DNA of 64,000 nt, from assembly GCF_001435815.1 (NCBI RefSeq), contig NZ_AZFV01000001.1, positions 1 through 64,000 of the forward strand, read 5' to 3'. The position numbers and the translations under genes are program-made. The notes below the pieces were generated by a model that was not told the origin of the DNA, made no database searches, and was given only the letters and a program-made list of their open reading frames with translations. This DNA is from Companilactobacillus nantensis DSM 16982 (GTDB taxonomy: Bacteria > Bacillota > Bacilli > Lactobacillales > Lactobacillaceae). Shown piece by piece: positions 15,492 to 25,403 of the stretch (within the stretch, counting starts at the first letter, position 1; each line of letters begins with the position of its first letter).

Positions 15492-16079
15492 ATGAAACAG
15501 CTAGTTTTACCTATAAAAGACACCAACGTGCTGAATGAAGTTAAAAATACGCTTTTAAGGAACTTTAAATATGGCCGCCGAAACTATACAATTTTTCAAA
15601 CTGGCAAAGCTACTCTCTTGCGAGTCTCAGATGTGATGTCTTTGAAATATCGTGACGTATTTGATGATTATGATGACCTCCGAAAAAATGCTTATATTCA
15701 TGATAAAAAAACAGGTAAACCAAATACGCTCTATTTGCGTCCTATCAAACGAGATTTGTTATTGTACCAAGAATGGCGTTTAGAAAATCACGTGCAATCA
15801 GAATGGCTCTTCCCTTCAATGGAACGTCCGGATCGACATGTCTCAGAAAAACAGTTTTACAAGATTATGGCTAAAACTGGTGACTTGTTAAACATCAACT
15901 ATTTAGGTACCCACACGATGAGAAAAACCGGGGCCTATCGTGTCTATATTCAATCCAACTATAATATTGCTTTGGTAATGCGACTATTGAATCATAGTAG
16001 CCAGCAAATGACTTTAGCATATTTAGGTTTGGATCAAGAGTCACGTGAACAAATGTTGGATCAAGTTGACTTCGGCTAA
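15492..16079 (+). CDS. Single-domain tyrosine recombinase (FimB/FimE-like size)
   Basis: This 195-residue protein is only the catalytic domain of a tyrosine recombinase. All active-site residues are present: Arg44 (LLRVSDV), Lys76 (KTGKPNT), His141 and Arg144 (HTMRKTGAY), His168 (LLNHSS) and Tyr177 (AYLGL). There is no core-binding N-terminal domain of 80-100 residues, which is the architecture of phase-variation recombinases such as FimB/FimE and of some phage-derived enzymes. Start ATG 15492 follows AAAGGAG. It has its own promoter, and no phage genes are nearby. A role in local DNA inversion or a domesticated integrase are both possible. Confidence 0.85.
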   Translation: MKQLVLPIKDTNVLNEVKNTLLRNFKYGRRNYTIFQTGKATLLRVSDVMSLKYRDVFDDYDDLRKNAYIHDKKTGKPNTLYLRPIKRDLLLYQEWRLENHVQSEWLFPSMERPDRHVSEKQFYKIMAKTGDLLNINYLGTHTMRKTGAYRVYIQSNYNIALVMRLLNHSSQQMTLAYLGLDQESREQMLDQVDFG

Positions 16080-16096
16080 GATAATTTCAAAATTGA

Positions 16097-16140
16097 AGAA
16101 GCTCTCACAAGAAATAATCTTATTTCTTGTGAGAGCTTCT
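16097..16140. terminator. Perfect 20-bp hairpin after the recombinase
   Basis: AGAAGCTCTCACAAGAAATA (16097-16116) pairs without mismatch with 16121-16140 around a 4-nt loop. The following tract (TAGTTTGAACTTTT) is only moderately T-rich. The sequence GAAGCTCTCACAA recurs in the arms of the palindrome at 39123-39236. Confidence 0.7.
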
Positions 16141-16154
16141 TAGTTTGAACTTTT

Positions 16155-16865
16155 CTAAATTTGATTGATTTCATTAGTTAGTTTCATCAATTTAGGAAAT
16201 TTTTGATATTCGCCATTAGTAATCAATTGATTATTCAGTTGGTATCGCTTTGCCGACTTATCAAAAATCCAATACTCTTGTTCAACATTTACTGGAACAT
16301 ATTGTTTTAATTTATCCTTACGACCACCAAAATCTAATTTGCTTGGTTTTAAGTTGATGATTATATGTTTTCCTACGTTAGGAATAGGATAAGCTAATCT
16401 TTTTTCAAATACAGTAACATCTTTAAATTGTGGTTCTTGACTGTCGGGAGACATGTAATTATTTTTAGGTATCAAACCACCAGCGGTAAAGTATTTAACA
16501 TTTTTACCAGCTAGTTTGTTATTGCCAGTTAATACCTTGTCCACATGAATGATAATTTTAGTTGTGGGCGTGATTGTCTGACTAGCTTCCTGCAAATTAA
16601 GGACTGTTGCTTTAATAATGGTCCCTTCACCCTTAACTAATGAAGCCGTTGGTATATCATTTTTAGGGAGTGTTTCAATGTATTTGCCCAATGTGTGTAC
16701 CTCAGAGTTTGTGACTTTATTTTGCCATTGCTGCTTATTCTTTTGAATTTGGCTCTTTTTAGCCTCTGTATAATACGTTTCAGAATTATTTGCAGTGGAA
16801 TTAGTGCAACCGACTAGTGTAAAGATAATAGAAGAAAGCAGAAATAATGTCAGAATTTTTTTCAT
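16155..16865 (-). CDS. Lipoprotein of unknown function
   Basis: This 236-residue protein has a lipoprotein signal peptide: MKKI, a hydrophobic core, and lipobox LVGC with Cys at residue 20. After a Lys/Gln-rich linker a globular domain begins near residue 70 (GEGTIIKATVLNL). That domain resembles the extracellular part of the anchored protein at 14197. Start ATG 16865 follows GGAGGGATACTT; in-frame codons further upstream are rejected because no ribosome site precedes them. It would be lipid-anchored on the outer face of the membrane. Neighbours give no functional hint. Confidence 0.8.
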   Translation of the reverse strand: MKKILTLFLLSSIIFTLVGCTNSTANNSETYYTEAKKSQIQKNKQQWQNKVTNSEVHTLGKYIETLPKNDIPTASLVKGEGTIIKATVLNLQEASQTITPTTKIIIHVDKVLTGNNKLAGKNVKYFTAGGLIPKNNYMSPDSQEPQFKDVTVFEKRLAYPIPNVGKHIIINLKPSKLDFGGRKDKLKQYVPVNVEQEYWIFDKSAKRYQLNNQLITNGEYQKFPKLMKLTNEINQI

Positions 16866-16941
16866 AAGTATCCCTCCATAATGAAGCTTCCATATTACTA
16901 TTATCATTACATAAAACAGGATACTTTTCATTCTAAAGGAC

Positions 16942-16980
16942 AAAAAATACCCCCAAATCATATAAGAATTTGTGGGTATT
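16942..16980 (-). terminator. Terminator of the CAP-domain gene
   Basis: On the minus strand AATACCC pairs with GGGTATT, with a partly paired CAAAT inner stem, followed by TTTTTTG. It lies a few nt after the stop codon. Confidence 0.85.
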
Positions 16981-16984
16981 ACGT

Positions 16985-18226
16985 TTAATTTTGAACTAAT
17001 TGATTTTGTTGAATCCAAGCATTGGTGCTAATACGATACATTTTAACGCCTGTCAATGGGTTTACCGCACGTCTGTCGACAATCCATTTACTATGCGCGT
17101 TAACTGTTTGGCCTGTATAGTGACCATTGTTATCGTAAATTCTTGCTTCAGTAGTTGCTGTAACACTGGCACCTGCTAGGAATGAAGCCCATGGTAGAGC
17201 ATCATTAGCTGAAACAAAGCCGTTGGTACTTACATGATAGAAGTAATTACCATTAATAACAGCAATCATGTCAGAAATCCAATCGCTGTTTGGTGACAAT
17301 GCCAAATCAGTTCTCTTGTTACCATAGCGGTCATAAAGTGGTGTAACAGCATTCTTAGTTGAAACCCCACCACGTAGATCAGCAGTCACGTAATTTTCAC
17401 GGCTAGCGTAATCAGCGTTGGTCCGGCCTGCATCAGCAACATCATATTTTGAAACATTAGCATAATCGTTATTGTTAGTTAAGAAGTATGCATAAACATC
17501 ACTAGGATCATACTTGCTATATGAAGCTTGATCATTACCCATTTCTTGTGAGAAGTAAACCATACCGTTGCTACCAACACTCAAACCGATACCTACATAA
17601 TTAATATAAGGATTAAGCATGTTCTTTCTGTGACCGTAATTAGGTTCAGAATCATACATTTCAGCGTAAAATTCATGTGTAATCTTTTGAGCAATGGCGG
17701 TTGGGTCAGTTGTTCCAATCATTGAAAATGGCATTTGAGCGATATTTTCTTCAGCAGTCAAATTGTATGGTGCCATATTAGCTGAATTCCAGCCAGCATG
17801 ATTATCAACACCGCCGGTACTTATGAATGAATCTGTTCTAATTTGAGCATAGTTGTTTAAGACACCGACTGAAGTCAATGGTTGCAAGCCATTTTGAGAA
17901 CGCAAACGATTTAATTCAGAGAACATTGCTATTTTAACTGAAGCAATATCAATGTTCTTATAACTAGCTTGTGTTACTGCTGTATTAGCTGTTTCATCAT
18001 TACTACTGTTTGATGAAGGAGTATTAACCGTCTTGTTAGGGTCAACACTGTCATTAGTAGCTGTAGCAACGTTGGAATCACCCGCATTATTTGTCGTTGT
18101 TACTGTTGAAGTGTTACTGTTAGCGTTTGCAGTTGCGTCAGCAAAAGCAATATTCCCTCCCAAACTGGTAGCAAGAAGTGCACTTGCAGCTACTAAAATA
18201 GCTGCTCTCTTAGTCTTAGAAAACAT
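16985..18226 (-). CDS. Secreted CAP-domain protein with C-terminal SLAP-like repeats
   Basis: This 413-residue protein has a signal peptide (about 1-30, ending near AFADA), a Thr/Asn/Ser-rich linker (30-90), a CAP/SCP domain (about 98-235: LNRLRSQNGL, DNHAGW, TAEENIAQ, YGHRKNML, VYFSQEMG), and two C-terminal copies of the SLAP-type wall-binding module (about 295-413: VTPLYDRYGNKRTDLALSPN; ARIYDNNGHYTGQ). CAP His and Glu positions are conserved. It is likely non-covalently attached to the cell wall. Family members have varied or unknown activity. Start ATG 18226 follows GGGGAG. Confidence 0.88.
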   Translation of the reverse strand: MFSKTKRAAILVAASALLATSLGGNIAFADATANANSNTSTVTTTNNAGDSNVATATNDSVDPNKTVNTPSSNSSNDETANTAVTQASYKNIDIASVKIAMFSELNRLRSQNGLQPLTSVGVLNNYAQIRTDSFISTGGVDNHAGWNSANMAPYNLTAEENIAQMPFSMIGTTDPTAIAQKITHEFYAEMYDSEPNYGHRKNMLNPYINYVGIGLSVGSNGMVYFSQEMGNDQASYSKYDPSDVYAYFLTNNNDYANVSKYDVADAGRTNADYASRENYVTADLRGGVSTKNAVTPLYDRYGNKRTDLALSPNSDWISDMIAVINGNYFYHVSTNGFVSANDALPWASFLAGASVTATTEARIYDNNGHYTGQTVNAHSKWIVDRRAVNPLTGVKMYRISTNAWIQQNQLVQN

Positions 18227-18510
18227 GATACTACTCCCCTTTTCATTGTGAAAATGATGATTACATATATTTTAACTCAATGGATGTATTAATAAAGAAC
18301 TATTTATAATAAACATTTTATATTATTCCGGTAAATAAAGGAAACATTCCACTACCAAAATTATAACTTTCTTTGAGAGCGTTGGAAATAGATTTTTTTA
18401 ATGCTCTGACAATTGTGAAATATGTCTATTCTAGAAAGTAAAAATCATTTACAAGATTATCGATTCAATCTTAATTTAGGTTAGAGTTTTCTCTAGGTAC
18501 AGATACAACA
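18227..18510. other. Long AT-rich intergenic region
   Basis: It holds the promoter region of the CAP-domain gene (minus strand), but no -35/-10 pair stands out. I see no ORF or strong hairpin. Confidence 0.4.
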
Positions 18511-18544
18511 AAAACACCCACTTGAAATCTCAAATAGGTGTTTT
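18511..18544 (-). terminator. Terminator of degV
   Basis: AAAACACC and GGTGTTTT close a stem with an inner TTGA/TCAA pairing; T-rich on the minus-strand side. It lies 30 nt after the degV stop codon. Confidence 0.75.
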
Positions 18545-18573
18545 ATTATCTCTAAATATATCAAAAAATTTCT

Positions 18574-19440
18574 TTATGATTTATCAAAATCACGAATCCA
18601 AGCTAATGCCAACGCCCCTTTTCCTAAGTGGGCACCGATTACTGGGCCAAAATAAGAACGTTCAAGTGTTGCATCTGGATATTTCTCATGAACTTCTTCT
18701 GCCCAACGGTCGCCTGATTCGGGATCGTCAGCATCTAAGACTAATAATCGTAATGGATAAGGACTGGCATCCATTGCGGCGTTCAATTTTTCTTCAGCCT
18801 TTAACTTGGCTTTTTTCATTGAACGAACCTTATCATATGCGACAATTTTATGTGATTCATTGTCAAATTCTAGTAAAGGTTTAATATTTAAGACAGTACC
18901 AATAACAGCTGAAGTATTTGATAAACGACCACCTTTAACCAAATTCTTTAGATCGTCAACGACAAAAGATTCACCGATTGATGAACGTAAGGCGTCTAGT
19001 CGATCAATGATTTCGTTAAGTGGTTTATCTGCTTGTGCCATCCGTGCGGCTTCTTGAGCTAAGTAGCCCATTAAGCGGACAGTAATATGAGAATCATAAA
19101 CAACAACGTTAATATTCTCAATTGTTTGAGCAGCACTCTTAAGATTATTTACAAATCCCGAAATGGTACTTGCTAAATGAATTGAAATTACGGTATCATA
19201 GCCTTCTTTAGCCAGTTTATCGTATATCTTCATCATCGCACCAATCGAAGGTTGTGCTGTTGAAGGTAATTCTGGTGATTTTTGTAGTAAATCATAGAAT
19301 TCGGATGTAGTAATATCGATGTCTTCACGATATGTTTTAGTATTAAATACTACCTCTATTGGCACAACTGTTATATTATATTTATCGACTGTTTCTTGTG
19401 GCAAATAAGATGTACTATCTGTTACAATGGCTATTTTCAT
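18574..19440 (-). CDS. DegV family fatty-acid-binding protein
   Basis: This 288-residue protein has the DegV/FakB fold: MKIAIVTDSTSYLP with the Thr-Asp-Ser loop, an SQPS-like motif (STAQPSIGAMM), GRLS loop (VKGGRLSNTSAV), and C-terminal FGPVIGAHLGKGALAL. FakB proteins bind exogenous fatty acid and present it to the kinase FakA; no FakA gene is in the window. Start ATG 19440 is preceded by AAGGAA at 11 nt; the upstream in-frame codons lack a ribosome site. Monocistronic. Confidence 0.9.
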   Translation of the reverse strand: MKIAIVTDSTSYLPQETVDKYNITVVPIEVVFNTKTYREDIDITTSEFYDLLQKSPELPSTAQPSIGAMMKIYDKLAKEGYDTVISIHLASTISGFVNNLKSAAQTIENINVVVYDSHITVRLMGYLAQEAARMAQADKPLNEIIDRLDALRSSIGESFVVDDLKNLVKGGRLSNTSAVIGTVLNIKPLLEFDNESHKIVAYDKVRSMKKAKLKAEEKLNAAMDASPYPLRLLVLDADDPESGDRWAEEVHEKYPDATLERSYFGPVIGAHLGKGALALAWIRDFDKS

Positions 19441-19576
19441 AAATTTATCAATTCCTTGTTCAGTTACGTATAATGATTGTATAACCATTAGATTATATCA
19501 TATTCACGCAATTTTATATTTGTTACAGAATAAAAGTTTCAGAAATTATCGTGTACTTTAAGAAAGGAAGTAAAAT

Positions 19577-21238
19577 ATGTCTTTTGATGGAATGTTTACC
19601 CATGCAATGGTAGACGAGTTAAATCAGCACCTGCGCGGTGGTCGTATCAGTAAAATTCAACAGCCATTCGCCAATGAATTGATTCTAACAGTTAGAAGTA
19701 ACCGTAAGAATCGTCAATTACTTTTATCAGCTCATCCCTCTTATGCTAGAGTGCAAATCACTGAACAGCCTTTTGCAAATCCAGCTAAACCATCGACTTT
19801 CGTAATGTCACTACGCAAATACATTACGAGTGCAATTGTCGAAGATTTTAGACAGTTGAACAATGACCGAGTAGTTTCAATCGACCTCTCAGCTAAAAAT
19901 GAATTAGGAGATATTCATAGCTATACCTTAGTTATCGAAATTATGGCACGCCATAGTAATATCTTCTTAATCAATAAGGAAACTGGTAAGATCATTGATC
20001 TAATCAAACGTGTTTCTCCAGAAAATAATAGTTTCCGTGGCTTATTACCAGGGGATGATTATAAATTACCGCCTGCACAAAATAAAATCAATCCATTTTC
20101 AACGAAAAATGAAAATCTTACAGGTATGTCTGCTGCCGATATTAGACAAAAGTATGAAGGTATTGGGTTAGACACTTCAGCTGAATTAGCTCAAGAAATT
20201 GCTCATGGCAAAACTTTGGATGATTTCATGCACCGTTATCAAGCTGAGATTCATCCCAATGCAGCGAATAACGATAAGCACAAACTAGGCTTTTTCCCAA
20301 TAGCATTTACTAACACAACGACTGAAGTTAATGTCTATCCATCCCTCAGTGAATTGTTAGATAATTACTATCTAGATAAAGCTCGTCTTGATCGTATCGA
20401 ACAACAAACAAAGAGTATTACCCACCGTTTAGGAATTATCTTGAAAAAGGATAAATCGAAGGTGAAAAAACTCAATCAACAGTTGAATGCAACCGACGTG
20501 ATGAACAAGTACAATCTCTATGGCGAATTGTTGACTACTTATATGTCAAAGATTCAACATGGTTCAAGCTCGATTACTTTAACTAACTATTACAACAATG
20601 AAGAAGTGACAATCAAGTTAAATCCCGAGTACTCACCTTCACTTAATGCTCAAAGTTATTACAAGAAATATCGGAAGCTTCAAAATTCAATTCCCCATAT
20701 TAAAGAGCAACTAGAAATTACAACGAATGAAGTTAATTACTTGGAATCAGTTCTAGCATCCCTTGAATATGTCGATATTGAAGATGTCGACGGGATTGTT
20801 GATGAATTGATTGATTCTGGCTATATTAAGAAAAAACGCAAGAACGCTCGTAAGAAACGGAAAAAGAAGATTGGCGAAGACTTTAAGACTACGACTGGCG
20901 TTGAAATTACCGTTGGTAAGAATAACTTGGAAAATGACCAATTAACGATGAAGTTATCACAAAAGAACCATTATTGGTTCCATGTTAAGGACATCCCTGG
21001 TTCCCATGTTATCTTAAAGACAAGTGATCCTGATGAACAATCAATTACCGAAGCTGCTACGATTGCTGCTTATTACTCGAAAGCACGTGATTCTAGTAAA
21101 GTTCCCGTTGATTATTTACAAATCAAACACATTCGTAAACCTAATGGTGCTAAACCTGGTTTTGTTATCTTTGAAGGTCAAAAGACAATTCTTGTTGACC
21201 CTGACCGAAAATTAGTTGCCGATTTAAAAGAGGATTAA
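19577..21238 (+). CDS. rqcH: Ribosome quality-control protein RqcH (Rqc2/NFACT)
   Basis: This 553-residue protein has the NFACT-N domain (1-about 200), paired helices/coiled-coil (about 260-420), a Lys/Arg-rich patch (KKKRKNARKKRKKK), and the C-terminal NFACT-R domain (YWFHVKDIPGSHVILK). RqcH binds peptidyl-tRNA on split 50S subunits and adds alanine tails for degradation; older annotations call it fibronectin-binding protein. Length and domain order are normal. Start ATG 19577 follows AAAGGAAG. It ends in a terminator shared with the convergent carB-like gene. Confidence 0.93.
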   Translation: MSFDGMFTHAMVDELNQHLRGGRISKIQQPFANELILTVRSNRKNRQLLLSAHPSYARVQITEQPFANPAKPSTFVMSLRKYITSAIVEDFRQLNNDRVVSIDLSAKNELGDIHSYTLVIEIMARHSNIFLINKETGKIIDLIKRVSPENNSFRGLLPGDDYKLPPAQNKINPFSTKNENLTGMSAADIRQKYEGIGLDTSAELAQEIAHGKTLDDFMHRYQAEIHPNAANNDKHKLGFFPIAFTNTTTEVNVYPSLSELLDNYYLDKARLDRIEQQTKSITHRLGIILKKDKSKVKKLNQQLNATDVMNKYNLYGELLTTYMSKIQHGSSSITLTNYYNNEEVTIKLNPEYSPSLNAQSYYKKYRKLQNSIPHIKEQLEITTNEVNYLESVLASLEYVDIEDVDGIVDELIDSGYIKKKRKNARKKRKKKIGEDFKTTTGVEITVGKNNLENDQLTMKLSQKNHYWFHVKDIPGSHVILKTSDPDEQSITEAATIAAYYSKARDSSKVPVDYLQIKHIRKPNGAKPGFVIFEGQKTILVDPDRKLVADLKED

Positions 21239-21240
21239 AA

Positions 21241-21266
21241 AAAGTCACCTTAATTGGTGGCTTTTT
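21241..21266. terminator. Bidirectional terminator
   Basis: AAAGTCACC, loop TTAATT, GGTGGCTTT with T- and A-runs on either side. The stop codon of the minus-strand carB-like gene (21250-21252) lies in the loop. Confidence 0.9.
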
Positions 21267-23667
21267 TGTTTTCTTTCAGACGTAATTCTTTCAATTTAGC
21301 TTGAATCTCGTCTTTATCGAGTAATTTGTAACGTTTGTCATCAATCGTTAAGAGATACTTTTCATCGAAGTTATCAAAGACCTTCTCCAATGACAATCCT
21401 TCTTCGATTTTATTACCAAGTAACAATTTAACAAGCGTATCAATGACATGAACTGAACTAGCCAACTCGTGACGAATAATATCATTGGTCATCCCACGAT
21501 ATTTCTTCGTTACGAGCCAATGACCATTACTTTTGACCATTTCAAAGTTAAAGATGTCAACTTCAGTATCGTCTTCAAGTTCATGCGTAATCAATTCAGC
21601 AACCTCGGCCCGATCTTCAGCAGTCATAAAGTTATTGACCGAACTAATCTCATACATGTGATTGTCACGCTTACCACGATAAATGACTGACGGTGCCAAA
21701 TAATTCGTACCATCACTAACAACCATTACACGTAAGGTCGTATCACCTTGTAATTCGATATTTTTAATTTCTTGAGCACTGAATTGGAAACCACGATTAT
21801 CTTCCGTATCAACCAAATTCTTTGATAAATCAATAATCTTAATAACGTTCTCTTGTTTGATTAAATTAAGGCTCTTCATTTCCATATGTGGATCGTCAAT
21901 CTCAACAACCTTCCGTCGCATTGACAATGGAGCATTCCAAGGTTCTCGACCAATAATGATTGGTTCCAGTCCATTTTGATCAATGGATTTAGCCAATTGG
22001 AACAAAACGAACTGGCGAATCATTATATCCGTCTTAGAAGTAATAATTGGTGTTCTAACCACAAATTTCTTCCGATCACTTAGTTCTAGTTCATTACTAA
22101 TACCACTAGTTACAAAGTAGTTGTGGTTAATGTATTCATTGTTGGCGACTGAGACAGCTCGCTTATTCTTAACAACCGTCTTCGTGACGATATCTGGACT
22201 ATCAAGTAATAATTTACTGTGACCGACGCCCTTAACACCCATCTCAACCATACGTTCAACATTTTTACCATCAATCTCACCTTCGCGAATGATTAAGCTA
22301 TTATTGATGATATTTTGCAAAGCAGTTAAATATGGAATATTGACACCAGTGATCTCAGAAAGCACTGGCATTTCAAATTTACGACGTAATGCTTCTGACA
22401 AGACGTCTAATAACCAATTAGTTGGGTGAATGATTTTTTCAAATAATTCATCATCGTCTAGTTTACGTAATTCATTGTAACGGTCAAAGTTATTGTTGAG
22501 TTTATCGTTCAAAGCCCCCTTATTGAGGACTTCTTCAAGACTAAAGCCATTGACGACAATACTTGAATCCGATGTTTTACTAGGTCCTAAGTATTTTTGA
22601 CCAGGAGTCTTCCATTGGGGAAAGCGTGATGTCAAATGGTCAACAAACGGCTCTGTTGCTCCGTTGAAATGATTCCCAGCATCTAGTTGCAACTTATCAA
22701 GATGATAACCTAAGCAAAGCTCGACCACTGCCGTAGCAATCGGATAACTTGTTGCATATTCCAAGAACTTAGTCTCTTCACTTAAACGAGGGATAAATTC
22801 GGTAATGTATGATTCCTTAGTCGTATGATTATAGGCAAAGTGAACCGTACAAATGCCAACTATGTTAAATGCTCGAGCCAATTTAATGGAATAGTTTCGT
22901 AATCGCTGTAACTTTGAATCATTTAAAGAAATAGCCGGTGATATCAAATTGGAATCCAAATGGTGAATACCGATTGGTTCAATATCTTCAATAGTTCCAA
23001 TTAATGATGAATTATCATAACGATCACGTAAGATCGTAAATGAATATTCACTAAATCCACGAATACTACGTTCAATTTCAATCTTAGTATCCGAGACATC
23101 TTCGGTAGCCATAAAGTTATCTAGCTCAAACAAATTGTTAATATTTGTCCAACCACTTGAGTGTCGATTTGAGTATCGTCTTCGTGCAATGATTGGAAAA
23201 CCAATCGAACGAATAAAACTATAAATCTCAGTTTCATCATCTGATGAAATAAACTTAATAACTGGTAAATTAGCCTTTGTTAGCTTTTTGATAAACAGTT
23301 CCCGCTTAAATGTTGCCAGTGAGGCCGAAAAACTAGCTCCTAAGACCTTTGTTCCACCAATCTTACCGTTGAGACTTGAAACGATACCTAAGGCGTTACG
23401 GTCCCCCACAGTCGGTAGAATCGCATCAGGATGATATTTCTGAACAAATTTTAAAACATTATCACCAGTGACCTTTTCGACAATCGTTTTATCGTAAAAA
23501 ACACCAGATGATAGTAGTAATGTAGGATCTTCAACAATAATTGAAGTTTTATAACCTAATTGATGCAAAATATCGACAGTATCATATAGAGCGGTAGAGA
23601 GATCAACGTTTTTGTCACTACTAGTAGGACCAATAATTAAAATAGTATGTACATCATCTAATTCCAT
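21250..23667 (-). CDS. Carbamoyl-phosphate synthase large-subunit-like pseudoenzyme
   Basis: This 805-residue protein aligns by eye with CarB but is about 260 residues short. The first pre-ATP-grasp (1-105) and ATP-grasp (105-325) domains are recognisable. The glycine-rich ATP loop (RPSFTMGGSGG in CarB) is ARRRYSNRHSSG, the Gln ligand is His276, and the metal ligand pattern EMNPR is EFIPR (Glu290 kept, Asn to Ile292). The oligomerisation-like region follows (about 395-470). The second synthetase half is condensed and the allosteric MGS-like domain is missing. It overlaps the carA-like stop by 10 nt. Frame and codon use are intact, so it is not a decaying gene. Synthetase activity looks unlikely; a regulatory or binding role is inferred. 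Confidence 0.75.
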   Translation of the reverse strand: MELDDVHTILIIGPTSSDKNVDLSTALYDTVDILHQLGYKTSIIVEDPTLLLSSGVFYDKTIVEKVTGDNVLKFVQKYHPDAILPTVGDRNALGIVSSLNGKIGGTKVLGASFSASLATFKRELFIKKLTKANLPVIKFISSDDETEIYSFIRSIGFPIIARRRYSNRHSSGWTNINNLFELDNFMATEDVSDTKIEIERSIRGFSEYSFTILRDRYDNSSLIGTIEDIEPIGIHHLDSNLISPAISLNDSKLQRLRNYSIKLARAFNIVGICTVHFAYNHTTKESYITEFIPRLSEETKFLEYATSYPIATAVVELCLGYHLDKLQLDAGNHFNGATEPFVDHLTSRFPQWKTPGQKYLGPSKTSDSSIVVNGFSLEEVLNKGALNDKLNNNFDRYNELRKLDDDELFEKIIHPTNWLLDVLSEALRRKFEMPVLSEITGVNIPYLTALQNIINNSLIIREGEIDGKNVERMVEMGVKGVGHSKLLLDSPDIVTKTVVKNKRAVSVANNEYINHNYFVTSGISNELELSDRKKFVVRTPIITSKTDIMIRQFVLFQLAKSIDQNGLEPIIIGREPWNAPLSMRRKVVEIDDPHMEMKSLNLIKQENVIKIIDLSKNLVDTEDNRGFQFSAQEIKNIELQGDTTLRVMVVSDGTNYLAPSVIYRGKRDNHMYEISSVNNFMTAEDRAEVAELITHELEDDTEVDIFNFEMVKSNGHWLVTKKYRGMTNDIIRHELASSVHVIDTLVKLLLGNKIEEGLSLEKVFDNFDEKYLLTIDDKRYKLLDKDEIQAKLKELRLKENKKATN

Positions 23668-24746
23668 TGATTTCTAACTCCCTCTTGTTTCTTAACTGAT
23701 TCTACCAAGTCGATAAATTCATCGAAGACGTAATAGCCATCGGTTGGACCTGGGGCTGCTTCTGGTTCAAAAAGCACACACATAATTGGTAAGTATTCAT
23801 GACGAATACCTTCAATAGTTCCGTCAGCAACACAGACATTAGTAACAATAAAGTCTGACCCGCCAATGTATTTCTCATCTAATGTATAAGAATGGTTGTG
23901 GTTAACAAAATCGATTTTGCCACTGGCAACTTCCTTAACTGCTAATGATGATTCATGGTGTGGTTCTTTAAGTCTAATGATGCGACAATCGTTTGCCAAA
24001 GCAATCAATAAATTACCGAGGCCAATACCAAGTATTGGGTATCGCTTTTGTAAGGTCTGAATCGTTTTGATCGTATTAGGTAAATCCGTCGGATTACCTG
24101 GACCATTCGAGTAAATAATTCCATCTGGATGAAGATTTTCAATTTCCTCAGCTGTCGAATTATAATTTACGATGATTGAATTGCAATCACGATATGACAA
24201 TTGTCTTAAAATTGAATACTTTAAGCCTAGATCAACAATGACAATTTTTAGTCCCATATTGGGATTTGGATATGATTGTCGAGTAGAGACCCGTTTAACA
24301 AGGTCTGGTGGCAAAACTAGCGCTTTGATTTGGTCCATAGCATGTTCATCATGGGTATCCATGATACTAGCCTTCATCTCACCATGTTCAGCGATATGTT
24401 TAGCCAATGCTCTGACATCAACATTTTTAATACCAGGAATACGTAAGCCAGTGATCCAATTTTCAAATGAGATTGAACCATCGACGGTTGATAGACTAGA
24501 AGAGCCAATCACGACTCCTTTACATTGTGAGTTGATTGATTCGTAAAAGTCACGGTTAATACCTGAGTTACCGACAGAAGGAATCGTAAACGCCAAAATC
24601 TGACCTTCAGTATCAGGGTCAGTGACGGATTGCTCAATTCCGGTACGATTATTTGATATTACCAACTGTCCTGTGGTAATGATAGAAGATCCGAACCCTT
24701 CACCAGGAAACACAGTTCCGTCTTCTAAAATTAAATAACGTTTCAT
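23658..24746 (-). CDS. Carbamoyl-phosphate synthase small-subunit-like, glutaminase dead
   Basis: This 362-residue protein has the CarA architecture: an N-terminal small-chain domain (MKRYLILEDGTVFPGEGFG) and a class I amidotransferase domain (from about 165). The nucleophile elbow GICLGHQ reads GIGLGNL, so the catalytic Cys is Gly242; the catalytic His of YHPE is Glu327 (FEPEAAPGP). It cannot hydrolyse glutamine by the known mechanism. Structural motifs around these (NGPGNP, PEAAPGP) are kept, which suggests the fold is under selection. It sits 23 nt after pyrR and overlaps the carB-like gene, so all three should be one operon under PyrR-type control. Confidence 0.8.
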   Translation of the reverse strand: MKRYLILEDGTVFPGEGFGSSIITTGQLVISNNRTGIEQSVTDPDTEGQILAFTIPSVGNSGINRDFYESINSQCKGVVIGSSSLSTVDGSISFENWITGLRIPGIKNVDVRALAKHIAEHGEMKASIMDTHDEHAMDQIKALVLPPDLVKRVSTRQSYPNPNMGLKIVIVDLGLKYSILRQLSYRDCNSIIVNYNSTAEEIENLHPDGIIYSNGPGNPTDLPNTIKTIQTLQKRYPILGIGLGNLLIALANDCRIIRLKEPHHESSLAVKEVASGKIDFVNHNHSYTLDEKYIGGSDFIVTNVCVADGTIEGIRHEYLPIMCVLFEPEAAPGPTDGYYVFDEFIDLVESVKKQEGVRNQWN

Positions 24747-24769
24747 CTAAAGCAACTCCCTCAAAATAT

Positions 24770-25341
<572 letters not shown>

Positions 25342-25376
25342 ACTTTTTTTATAATCGCACACAATTCTATTTTTAG

Positions 25377-25403
25377 ATTATAGCACGACGTTACGGCTGT
25401 CAA
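25377..25403 (-). promoter_or_regulatory. Candidate pyrR promoter
   Basis: TTGACA (25398-25403) and TATAAT (25377-25382) on the minus strand, with a short 15-bp spacer, overlapping the rluD stop codon. Both boxes match consensus, but the spacing is suboptimal. Confidence 0.5.
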
